Of a stretch of 9,158 nucleotides of DNA, positions 1-5,563 are shown one piece after another. Made by a program: the position numbers and the translations under genes. The notes under the pieces are model-generated. The model saw only the letters and a list, made by a program, of their open reading frames with translations, was not told the origin of the DNA and searched no databases. How positions within the stretch are numbered: position 1 is the stretch's first letter; each line of letters begins with the position of its first letter. The stretch lies in contig JAFYLX010000071.1 of NCBI GenBank assembly GCA_017556895.1, positions 1-9,158 on the forward strand, in the 5' to 3' direction. The DNA comes from Bacillota bacterium (GTDB lineage Bacteria > Bacillota_A > Clostridia > Peptostreptococcales > Anaerovoracaceae).

Positions 1-669
1 AGAACCTCTTACTGTAGGTCTGATACCCATATGTCTTTTTCTACCAGCTTTACCGATGTTGATGTTAGCGTGGTCTGAGTTACCAACTTCACCGATTGTA
101 GCTCTACATTCGATTCTTACTTTTCTTACTTCTCCGGAAGGAAGTCTTACCTGAGCGTAATCTCCTTCTTTAGCCATTAACTGAGCGCCGTTACCAGCGG
201 ATCTAGCTAACTGACCACCCTTACCAGGCTTTAATTCCACGTTGTGGATGATTGTACCAACTGGAATGTTAGCGATTGGAAGAGCGTTACCTACCATGAT
301 ATCTGCATCAGGGCCGGATTCGATTTTGTATCCAATCTTTAACTTGTTTGGAGCAATGATGTATCTCTTTTCACCGTCTGCGTAAACAAGTAAAGCGATG
401 TTTGCGGATCTGTTTGGATCGTATTCAATAGTCTTAACAACAGCTGGAACGCCGTCCTTATTTCTCTTGAAGTCGATGATTCTGTATTTTGGTCTTGTGC
501 CGCCACCTTTATGTCTTACAGTGATCTTACCTCTGTTGTTTCTACCTGCGTGCTTCTTAAGAGTTACAGTTAGAGATTTTTCAGGAGTTGATGTTGTAAT
601 TTCTTCAAAAGTGGAAACTGTCATTCCTCTCAGACCAGGAGTAGTTGGATTGTATTTTCTAATTCCCAT
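1..669 (-). CDS. rplB: 50S ribosomal protein L2, 5' part (gene runs off the left edge)
   Basis: L2 binds 23S rRNA in the large subunit and is needed for subunit joining and peptidyl transfer. The 223 codons visible begin [17 protein letters not shown] and include the typical [19 protein letters not shown] stretch (about residues 42-60), [10 protein letters not shown] and the C-domain segments [19 protein letters not shown] and [12 protein letters not shown]. The reading frame is open to base 1 and stops at RPTVRGS, just before the usual VMNPNDHPHGGG catalytic-loop region. About 50 residues of a normal ~277-residue protein are therefore missing because of the window edge, not because the gene is broken. 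The start at 669 is fixed by AGGAGGT at 678-684, eight bases upstream. It is the fifth gene of the S10 operon and starts 17 bases after rplW. Confidence 0.98.
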   Translation of the reverse strand, partial: MGIRKYNPTTPGLRGMTVSTFEEITTSTPEKSLTVTLKKHAGRNNRGKITVRHKGGGTRPKYRIIDFKRNKDGVPAVVKTIEYDPNRSANIALLVYADGEKRYIIAPNKLKIGYKIESGPDADIMVGNALPIANIPVGTIIHNVELKPGKGGQLARSAGNGAQLMAKEGDYAQVRLPSGEVRKVRIECRATIGEVGNSDHANINIGKAGRKRHMGIRPTVRGS

Positions 670-686
670 TGTTTGCTACCTCCTAA

Positions 687-977
687 TTATAGTCCCTGGA
701 AGAATTCAATCTCTTTACTCTTTTCAGTAAGAGTAACGATTGCCTTTTTGTAAGCAGCTGTTCTGCCAACATATCTTCCCATTCTTTTAACTTTACCATC
801 ATAGTTCATGATGTTTACTCTAGCTACTTCTACGCCGAAGATTTCTTCTACTGCGTGCTTAACCTGAGTCTTATTTGCGTCTGTTGCTACCTTGAATGTG
901 TACTTCTTATCAACAGCAACGTCCATTGACTGTTCTGAAATAACTGGTTCCAGAATGATATCATATGCGCTTCTCAT
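687..977 (-). CDS. rplW: 50S ribosomal protein L23
   Basis: L23 sits at the polypeptide exit tunnel, binds 23S rRNA, and is the docking site for trigger factor and SRP. The 96 residues are of family length and show the usual pattern: [17 protein letters not shown] at the N-terminus, [21 protein letters not shown] (written in part here: [15 protein letters not shown]), [16 protein letters not shown] and the basic [18 protein letters not shown] loop. The start codon overlaps the rplD stop by one base (TAATG). Its Shine-Dalgarno GAGGAGGTG is formed by the last rplD codons (Glu-Glu-Val), which implies translational coupling. It belongs to the S10 operon, between rplD and rplB. Confidence 0.98.
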   Translation of the reverse strand: MRSAYDIILEPVISEQSMDVAVDKKYTFKVATDANKTQVKHAVEEIFGVEVARVNIMNYDGKVKRMGRYVGRTAAYKKAIVTLTEKSKEIEFFQGL

Positions 978-1600
978 TATAAGTACACCTCCTCGATTTT
1001 CTTTACTGCTTCCTGTGTTACGATGAAGCTTTCGTGGTTAACGATTTCGTAAACATTCATTGTGTTTACTAAAGCTGTTCTAACACCAGGGATGTTAGCT
1101 GCGGATCTTACTACTGTTTCATCCTTTTCAGCCATTACGATTAAAGCCTTCTTGCCAGCCTTAACGTTTTCTAACACCTTGATCATTTCCTTTGTCTTAG
1201 GTGCTTCGAACTTTAATTCATCTAATACGATGATTTCCTTTTCAGCCACCTTGGAAGATAATACAGACTTAAGAGCAAGTCTTCTTAACTTCTTGTTTAG
1301 TGGATATCTATAGTCTCTTGGCTTTGGTGCGAATACGATACCACCACCGATCTGTGATGGGTCAGTGGAATGTCCCTGTCTGTGACGACCAGTACCCTTC
1401 TGTCTGAAAGGCTTTCTACCGCCCCCTCTGACTTCGCCTCTAGTCTTTGCGGACTGAGTACCCTGTCTCTGGTTTGCCAAGTAATTCTTTACTACTGCAT
1501 GAACTGCATTTTCGTTTGGAGTGATAGCGAAGATATCGTCATTTAGTTCGATTGCTCCAACTTCAGCTCCTGCCATGTTTAGCATTGTTACTTTTGCCAT
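977..1600 (-). CDS. rplD: 50S ribosomal protein L4
   Basis: L4 is a primary 23S rRNA binding protein whose long loop lines the exit tunnel. In E. coli it also represses its own S10 operon by acting on the mRNA leader; whether it does so here is unknown. The 207 residues contain the tunnel loop at about residues 42-95, with [35 protein letters not shown] and [20 protein letters not shown] (overlapping pieces). The globular C-terminal part holds the typical [11 protein letters not shown] helix. The start at 1600 has a strong AAAGGAGGAAGC site upstream. The end overlaps rplW by one base. L4 being in the operon matters because the leader at 2673-2910 has alternative structures. Confidence 0.98.
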   Translation of the reverse strand: MAKVTMLNMAGAEVGAIELNDDIFAITPNENAVHAVVKNYLANQRQGTQSAKTRGEVRGGGRKPFRQKGTGRHRQGHSTDPSQIGGGIVFAPKPRDYRYPLNKKLRRLALKSVLSSKVAEKEIIVLDELKFEAPKTKEMIKVLENVKAGKKALIVMAEKDETVVRSAANIPGVRTALVNTMNVYEIVNHESFIVTQEAVKKIEEVYL

Positions 1601-1629
1601 TTTAGCTTCCTCCTTTCCAAAGATCCGTA

Positions 1630-2259
1630 TTACTGACCTTTAACTGCATACTGGATTCTTACTAGGCCGCCCTTGTTTCCTGGAACTGCACCCTTAACCA
1701 GCATTAAGTTTCTGTCTGCAATAACTTTTACTAGAACTAGGTTCTGAACAGTAACTGTTTCTCTACCCATTCTACCAGGACCCTTGTTGCCCTTGAATAC
1801 TCTTGAAGGGTAAGTACCAGCAGCTAATGCGCCAGCAAGTCTCTTATGCTTTGAACCGTGGGACATAGGACCTCTGTGGTGTCCGTGTCTCTTAATGTTA
1901 CCCTGTGTACCCTTACCTTTGGATACGCCTGTAACGTCGATTTTCTTTCCTTCTTCGAAGTCTGCACAAGTGATTACCTGTCCTACTTCGTAAGCTTCGC
2001 CTTCTTCCACTCTGAATTCAGCTAAGTACTTCTTTGTAACTACTCCAGCTTTTTCGAAGTGTCCTGTTAAAGGCTTGTTAACTCTGTGTGGCTTCTGATC
2101 TTCAAAGCCAACCTGTACTGCATTGTATCCGTCAGTTTCAACTGTCTTAACCTGAGTTACAACTTCTGGACCTGCTTCAATTACTGTTACAGGAACAACG
2201 TTTCCTGCTTCGTCGAAGATCTGAGTCATGCCCAGCTTCTTTCCTAAGATCGCTTTCAT
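1630..2259 (-). CDS. rplC: 50S ribosomal protein L3
   Basis: L3 is an early assembly protein of the large subunit and reaches toward the peptidyl transferase centre. The 209 residues match family length. Visible signatures are the start [19 protein letters not shown], the [20 protein letters not shown] segment (residues 111-130), [14 protein letters not shown] and [16 protein letters not shown] (150-165). It is the second gene of the S10 operon, 101 bases after rpsJ and 29 bases before rplD. The start at 2259 follows GGAGG at 2267-2271. The 14 bases covering this ribosome binding site (2262-2275) are identical to those in front of rpsJ. Confidence 0.98.
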   Translation of the reverse strand: MKAILGKKLGMTQIFDEAGNVVPVTVIEAGPEVVTQVKTVETDGYNAVQVGFEDQKPHRVNKPLTGHFEKAGVVTKKYLAEFRVEEGEAYEVGQVITCADFEEGKKIDVTGVSKGKGTQGNIKRHGHHRGPMSHGSKHKRLAGALAAGTYPSRVFKGNKGPGRMGRETVTVQNLVLVKVIADRNLMLVKGAVPGNKGGLVRIQYAVKGQ

Positions 2260-2285
2260 TATTTTTCCTCCATAATCTTACATTG

Positions 2286-2345
2286 GAACGCTCTGGTTTG
2301 GATTTGTTCCCTCACATGCGTTCTTACTAAGGGAGTGTTCCCTTA
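2286..2345 (-). other. Structured intercistronic spacer between rpsJ and rplC
   Basis: The 101-base gap (2260-2360) contains two stem-loops in the mRNA sense. A 7-bp hairpin pairs 2328-2334 with 2339-2345 (arm AAGGGA, four-base loop ACAC). A second stem pairs 2286-2291 with 2318-2323 (GAACGC/GCGTTC, 26-base loop). Neither is followed by a U-run, so I do not call a terminator. They could be processing or mRNA-stability structures. The pairing is seen directly; any function is inferred. Confidence 0.4.
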
Positions 2346-2360
2346 CTCTTTTAAAATCAA

Positions 2361-2672
2361 TTATAACTTGATTTCGATGTCTACACCTGCAGGTAAGTCT
2401 AACTTAGTTAGAGCATCTGTAGTCTTTAGTGTAGCGTTTGTGATGTCAATCAGTCTCTTGTGAGTTCTCTGTTCGAACTGTTCTCTGCTGTCTTTGTACT
2501 TGTGTACAGCTCTTAAGATTGTGATGACTTCTTTTTCTGTAGGTAGCGGAATTGGGCCAGAAACGTCTGCGCCTGTCTTCTTAGCTGTTTCTACAATTTT
2601 GGCTGCTGACTGGTCTAATAAAGCGTGGTCATAAGCCTTCAGTTTGATTCTGATTTTCTGTAATTCGCTCAT
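2361..2672 (-). CDS. rpsJ: 30S ribosomal protein S10 (NusE)
   Basis: S10 is a head-domain protein of the small subunit and doubles as NusE in transcription antitermination complexes. The 103 residues fit the family (about 102-105): [20 protein letters not shown], the [19 protein letters not shown] turn that carries the conserved [19 protein letters not shown], and the ending [13 protein letters not shown]. The frame stays open for 56 codons upstream, but the start at 2672 is chosen because the family begins here and GGAGG lies five bases upstream (2678-2682). It is the first gene of the operon. A ~238-nt leader and a promoter precede it, and fusA/tuf do not lie directly upstream as they often do in Bacillota. 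Confidence 0.98.
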   Translation of the reverse strand: MSELQKIRIKLKAYDHALLDQSAAKIVETAKKTGADVSGPIPLPTEKEVITILRAVHKYKDSREQFEQRTHKRLIDITNATLKTTDALTKLDLPAGVDIEIKL

Positions 2673-2910
2673 TTTTTCCTCCATAAGATTTTTTGTACTG
2701 TTTTCGCTATGCTTGTACAAGGGGTTCAAATGCCTTGATTTCAACGTGTACAGTGGAATTGCTTGCTTCGTACACGCTGCCGCGTGTTTTATATTTTTCA
2801 CACACAGCAAAAACCTGGCGAATCCCTTCGTCCCCATCAAGTAGGGGCTTGCTCGGCGGTAATTCCCTGATAGCGCAGCAACTTACCGCTTCTTCGTCAT
2901 TTTCACAAGC
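2673..2910 (-). promoter_or_regulatory. Long structured 5' leader of the S10 operon, candidate cis-regulatory RNA
   Basis: From the predicted transcription start to rpsJ the mRNA has several stems. P1 is 7 bp, 2883-2889 with 2856-2862 (GCGGTAA/TTACCGC). There is a small CCCC/GGGG hairpin at 2832-2847. Stem A is 11 bp with three G-U pairs, 2800-2810 with 2777-2787. Stem B is 6 bp with a GGCA loop, 2782-2787 with 2772-2777. Stem C is 10 bp with one G-U, 2770-2779 with 2742-2751. Stem D is 6 bp, 2715-2720 with 2693-2698, just upstream of the Shine-Dalgarno. B excludes A and C, while A and C can nearly coexist, so the leader could switch. No U-run follows any stem, so control would act on translation, processing or stability rather than by an intrinsic terminator. 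A five-codon ORF (2883-2900) begins near the 5' end. I do not recognise a known leader family. Confidence 0.5.
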
Positions 2911-2916
2911 TAGTTA

Positions 2917-2945
2917 AGTATATAACATTAGTCAAATTAATGCAA
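2917..2945 (-). promoter_or_regulatory. Predicted sigma-A-type promoter of the S10 operon
   Basis: In the transcribed sense there is a -35 box TTGCAT (2940-2945), a 17-base spacer and a -10 box TATACT (2917-2922), in an A/T-rich stretch. The -10 matches five of six consensus bases and the -35 only three. A TGTTATATA reading gives an alternative extended -10 two bases upstream. Transcription would start near 2910. The box overlaps the stop codon of the small ORF at 2937-3056. Confidence 0.6.
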
Positions 2946-3056
2946 GTATTTTTTTGAAATTTTTTCAACTTTTTTTACACTTTTTTCGAGGGCAAAACCC
3001 AGTGTTTTCAAGGGTTTCAAGGCACGTTTCCGGTACACTAATCCCCGCGTTTTCAT
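2937..3056 (-). CDS. Possible small gene for a very basic 39-residue peptide, function unknown
   Basis: An ORF of 39 codons reads MKTRGLVYRKRALKPLKTL at the start and ends EKISKKYLH. It has 10 Lys and 3 Arg against 2 Glu, so it is strongly cationic, and residues 16-38 could form an amphipathic helix. A GAGG site lies six bases before the ATG (within AGAGGGGAATA). It sits on the same strand as its neighbours, after the kinase terminator, and its stop overlaps the -35 box of the S10 promoter. The ORF interval is visibly less A/T-rich at its 5' end than the bases around it. Against it: no clear promoter of its own, two CGG arginine codons, and many Lys codons that any A-rich tract would give. 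It resembles no ribosomal protein I know. It may be chance. Confidence 0.3.
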   Translation of the reverse strand: MKTRGLVYRKRALKPLKTLGFALEKSVKKVEKISKKYLH

Positions 3057-3116
3057 TATTCCCCTCTTTTTTGTTTTTGGACCATAAAAAAATATATTTC
3101 TTGTTGTTTTTGCACT

Positions 3117-3174
3117 AAAAAAGAGGCCTATTTGCCAATTTTTTGCACTTTTTGGCTAATATGACCTCTTTTTT
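3117..3174 (-). terminator. Intrinsic terminator of the nucleoside kinase gene
   Basis: A 10-bp outer stem AAAAAAGAGG/CCTCTTTTTT pairs 3165-3174 with 3117-3126, and an inner GCCAA/TTGGC stem pairs 3152-3156 with 3134-3138. The U-run is in the descending arm. It begins five bases after the kinase stop codon. The outer arms are nearly symmetrical, so it may also act on plus-strand transcripts. The CCTCTTTTTT arm can pair alternatively with 3063-3072 (see findings). Confidence 0.75.
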
Positions 3175-3178
3175 CTTT

Positions 3179-4846
3179 CTATTCTACGAAGATGCTACCT
3201 CCAATAAACTCCCTCAAAATCGAATTATTGGCAATAATTTCATCATTTTCTACAGTTTTGAAGAACTTTAGGAAGTTTAACATCCTGCTTGCATCACCAT
3301 ATTCCGGTTCTTCTGGCTTAATTTCCTCAAGCAATCCCTGCGCATACTTCTTCAGTACACAAATTTCATATAAATGAGAGGAATTGAATATTACATCCGC
3401 CTCGTTACTAAAAGGAAAGATGTTTTTATCCTCACCTGCTCTCACTTTAGGCCAGCTCGCAATAGTACTTTTGGCACTATGGCCTCTGTATTTATAGTCT
3501 CTAACCATTCTTCTTAACATTCTATGGTCGGTAGTAACTATCCTATTGTGCCCATCTATGTTAAGTTGCGTAAGCGGACTTATATATATCTTGAACTTAT
3601 CTTCTCTCGAGATTTGTTTCGTAAGTTCTTCATTTAGAGCATGTATTCCTTCTATTACTATGATTTGATTGCTCTTAATGGAAGTAATTCGCTTGCCATA
3701 TTTTTTTGTTCCTGTAATAAAATCAAAGGTTGGCAGGTCTACCACCTTTCCTTCAAGCAAATCTTTCATATTACTATTGAACAAATCTATATCGACCGCT
3801 TCTAAATCCTCGTAGTTCTTTTCACCATATTCATCTAGCGGAGTATCTTCCCTCTCTACAAAGTAATCATCCGTACCCATATATAAAGGGTCTAGGCCAT
3901 TAACTCTCAATTGTATGCACAATCTCTGTGCAAAGGTAGTCTTTCCAGAAGATGATGGCCCCGCAATCAGAACTATTCGCTTGGACTGTTTAGTTATCAT
4001 ATCCGCTATTTCCATTATACGTCTTTCATGAAGCGCTTCAGAAAGCTGCACCAAATCTTTAAACTTACCTTCATCAATCTTTCTTGTCAAATCAGATACA
4101 TAATCTACCCCCATAAGTTTACCCCATCGCGTCTGCTCGCTAAAAGTTTTATAAAGCATCTTTTCATCTTTATATGGCGGTATTCTATCTGGGCTAGATT
4201 GCTGCGGCATTCTAAGCAATACACCCCTCTTATATTTTCTCAGTTCAAAACATTCAAGATACCCCGTAGAAGGAACCATCAAACTATAGAAAAAATCTCT
4301 ATACCCTTCCAATGAATAAAAAGGAACATTCTTATCCGAAGGAATTTCATCTAACAGATGCTTTTTTTCAGGACAACCCATCGCATCAAAGCGCGCCAAA
4401 GCCTCTTCCCTAGTAAGTTCTTCTTTTTTAAGAGGAATATCTTTTTCAATCAGTTCCCTCATCCTCTTCTCTATATCTTTTACAATCTCTCGAGATGGCG
4501 ATTCCGGAAGTTTAATCGTACAATACACTCCTTGATTAATAGCATTCTCTACATCTATATCCACTTCGCCAAGCACATCACACGCAGCTTTTAAAAATAC
4601 CAGTATCAGACTGTTCTGATATATAAGGTTTGCGTTTTGATCCCTTATGTCCAAAAACTCAACTCGCGTTCCTTCTTTTATATAATCTGTAAGTTCTACA
4701 ACCTTGTTATCTACTTTTGCCGCCAAAACTTTGTATGGCAGTGCATCTCTATATTCCCCATATAAATTTTCGATAGTAACATTTGTTTCTTCCAAAACAA
4801 GAGACATTTCTTCTCCACGCTTTTCTTTTATCAAAGTAATATTCAT
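3179..4846 (-). CDS. Nucleoside (uridine-type) kinase with threonyl-tRNA-synthetase-like N-terminus
   Basis: A 555-residue fusion. The N-terminal ~70 residues look like a TGS domain (MNITLIKEKRGEEM, then VLAAKVDNKVVELTDYI). Residues ~75-190 match the position of the ThrRS second additional domain but lack its usual metal-site histidine pattern. Next comes FYSLEGYRDFFYSLMVPSTG, common in these fusions. The C-terminal half is a phosphoribulokinase/uridine kinase P-loop domain: Walker A GPSSSGKTT at 296-304, MGTDDYFVERE near 323, and IVIEGIHALNE near 396-407. The family is annotated as cytosolic nucleoside/uridine kinase, but substrates are little established. Start choice: 4846 follows GGGGG and keeps the first TGS strand. 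4807 follows GGAG and would give 542 residues. A TTG at 4885 has no ribosome binding site and is rejected. Monocistronic by its terminator. Confidence 0.85.
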   Translation of the reverse strand: MNITLIKEKRGEEMSLVLEETNVTIENLYGEYRDALPYKVLAAKVDNKVVELTDYIKEGTRVEFLDIRDQNANLIYQNSLILVFLKAACDVLGEVDIDVENAINQGVYCTIKLPESPSREIVKDIEKRMRELIEKDIPLKKEELTREEALARFDAMGCPEKKHLLDEIPSDKNVPFYSLEGYRDFFYSLMVPSTGYLECFELRKYKRGVLLRMPQQSSPDRIPPYKDEKMLYKTFSEQTRWGKLMGVDYVSDLTRKIDEGKFKDLVQLSEALHERRIMEIADMITKQSKRIVLIAGPSSSGKTTFAQRLCIQLRVNGLDPLYMGTDDYFVEREDTPLDEYGEKNYEDLEAVDIDLFNSNMKDLLEGKVVDLPTFDFITGTKKYGKRITSIKSNQIIVIEGIHALNEELTKQISREDKFKIYISPLTQLNIDGHNRIVTTDHRMLRRMVRDYKYRGHSAKSTIASWPKVRAGEDKNIFPFSNEADVIFNSSHLYEICVLKKYAQGLLEEIKPEEPEYGDASRMLNFLKFFKTVENDEIIANNSILREFIGGSIFVE

Positions 4847-4857
4847 AACATTCCCCC

Positions 4858-4885
4858 ATATTACTATATTTATATCTTCTATCAA
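4858..4885 (-). promoter_or_regulatory. Weak candidate promoter of the nucleoside kinase gene
   Basis: TTGATA (4880-4885), a 16-base spacer and TAATAT (4858-4863) precede the kinase. The match is modest. If used, transcription would start near 4851, only about five bases before the 4846 start codon, which would favour the internal start at 4807. I see no convincing promoter for the divergent DUF378 gene in the same gap (4886-4938); TAAAAT at 4918-4923 lacks a matching -35. Confidence 0.25.
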
Positions 4886-4947
4886 TTTTATGATAACATA
4901 AAATTTTCTGTTTTGGTTAAAATACCTGTGAGGAAGGAGTGATTGAT

Positions 4948-5142
4948 TTGAAAAAGTTAATACTATTATTAGTAATCATCGGCGGCATCAACTGGGGACT
5001 TGTTGGTTTCTTAAATTTCAATCTAGTTTCAACTATCTTTAGTGGCGGTTTAACCTTTATCGCCAGAATAATCTACGCCCTAGTGGGGCTTGCCGCACTA
5101 TATGCCATCACATTCTTGTTCGAGGACGAAAGGCATGTATAA
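4948..5142 (+). CDS. DUF378 family small membrane protein
   Basis: A 64-residue protein with two predicted membrane segments (about residues 3-24 and 37-57) and a short charged tail FEDERHV. The GGINWGLVGFLNFNLV motif is the hallmark of DUF378 (YuzA-like) proteins, which lie in the cytoplasmic membrane and have no established function. The start is a TTG at 4948, eight bases after AGGAAGGAG (4931-4939). A GTG at 4939 would add three residues but lies inside the Shine-Dalgarno itself, so it is unlikely. It is divergent from the nucleoside kinase and convergent with the PC4-like gene, so it is probably a single-gene unit. Confidence 0.85.
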   Translation: MKKLILLLVIIGGINWGLVGFLNFNLVSTIFSGGLTFIARIIYALVGLAALYAITFLFEDERHV

Positions 5143-5151
5143 CCAAACAAA

Positions 5152-5182
5152 AGTAAAAGGGAACATCTAGTTCCCCTTTACT
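5152..5182 (-). terminator. Terminator between convergent DUF378 and PC4-like genes
   Basis: A 13-bp stem pairs 5170-5182 with 5152-5164 around a five-base loop. In the minus-strand RNA every position pairs (one as G-U) and a U-rich tail follows (TTTTGTTT). In the plus-strand RNA the same position is an A-C mismatch and the tail is poorer. It therefore serves the PC4-like gene best, two bases after its stop, and may act in both directions. Confidence 0.75.
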
Positions 5183-5184
5183 TA

Positions 5185-5448
5185 CTATTCTTCCTTTTCT
5201 TTCTTATCATTCTCTTCTTTATCGAAGTAATCATTCAAAGCTTCCTGCACCTTTTTAGCCTCAGCCCTGTTTAGCGTAACACCTTTGCTCATGCTTTCAT
5301 GCGATGGATTCCAGTCTCTAATATCCAGCTTAGCTTCGTTTCCATTCCATTCTACTATATTTAATTCCCTTTTCCATCCCGTAGTATGCACAGCAATTAC
5401 CGCCAGATGTTCTTTAATTACAAAAGTAAAGTTTTCCCCTTTGCTCAT
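5185..5448 (-). CDS. PC4/YdbC-type single-stranded nucleic acid binding protein
   Basis: An 87-residue protein of the bacterial YdbC/PC4 family, relatives of the eukaryotic coactivator PC4 (p15), which bind single-stranded DNA as dimers through a curved beta sheet. The family pattern is clear: GWKRELNIVEWNGNEAKLDI (about residues 24-43), RDWNPSHESMSKGVTL (44-59) and a C-terminal helix EAKKVQEALNDYF. The last ~13 residues (KEENDKKEKEE) are a charged tail that probably is not part of the fold. The start at 5448 follows AAAGGAG; an upstream ATG at 5511 overlaps the predicted promoter and is not used. Monocistronic, with its own promoter and terminator. Its cellular role (transcription, repair or replication) is not settled for the family. 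Confidence 0.88.
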   Translation of the reverse strand: MSKGENFTFVIKEHLAVIAVHTTGWKRELNIVEWNGNEAKLDIRDWNPSHESMSKGVTLNRAEAKKVQEALNDYFDKEENDKKEKEE

Positions 5449-5482
5449 ATTATCTCCTTTCCCTATCCCCTTTTGCAAAGCA

Positions 5483-5511
5483 ATACTAACATTATAGGAA
5501 AGGCCAGTCAA
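5483..5511 (-). promoter_or_regulatory. Predicted sigma-A-type promoter of the PC4-like gene
   Basis: TTGACT (5506-5511), 17-base spacer, TAGTAT (5483-5488). The start point would be near 5476, giving a leader of about 28 bases with the Shine-Dalgarno inside it. A perfect TATAAT lies at 5491-5496, but the only -35-like partner, TTGATT, is 14 bases away, so I prefer the first reading. Confidence 0.5.
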
Positions 5512-5531
5512 ATCAATTATATTTTTATATT

Positions 5532-5559
5532 AAAAAAAGAGACCGAAATGCGGTCTCTT
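5532..5559 (-). terminator. Strong intrinsic terminator of the aminotransferase gene
   Basis: A perfect 9-bp stem AAGAGACCG/CGGTCTCTT pairs 5551-5559 with 5537-5545 around a five-base loop, followed by a run of U (5532-5536). It begins four bases after the aminotransferase stop codon and separates it from the PC4-like gene downstream. Confidence 0.92.
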
Positions 5560-5563
5560 AGTT

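Noticed and set aside
398..730. Plus-strand ORFs opposite rplB, rplD, the kinase, the aminotransferase and ecfT
   Set aside because: They are antisense shadows of strongly conserved genes, lack ribosome binding sites and resemble no protein family.
2712..2721. Palindrome CTTGTACAAG in the rpsJ leader as a protein operator
   Set aside because: It lies well inside the transcribed leader and one arm also fits an RNA stem with 2693-2698; there is no second copy to suggest an operator.
2673..2840. In-frame upstream extension of rpsJ by 56 codons
   Set aside because: It starts with a TTG without a ribosome binding site, S10 proteins begin at [13 protein letters not shown] sequence, a strong GGAGG sits before 2672, and the interval is rich in RNA pairings instead. 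An open frame of this length is not rare by chance.
2995..3017. AAACCC/GGGTTT inverted repeat as a terminator
   Set aside because: Only six pairs with a long loop and no U-run on either strand; it also falls inside the candidate small ORF.
5449..5511. Upstream start for the PC4-like protein adding 21 residues
   Set aside because: It begins inside the predicted -35 box and lacks a ribosome binding site. The start at 5448 has AAAGGAG.
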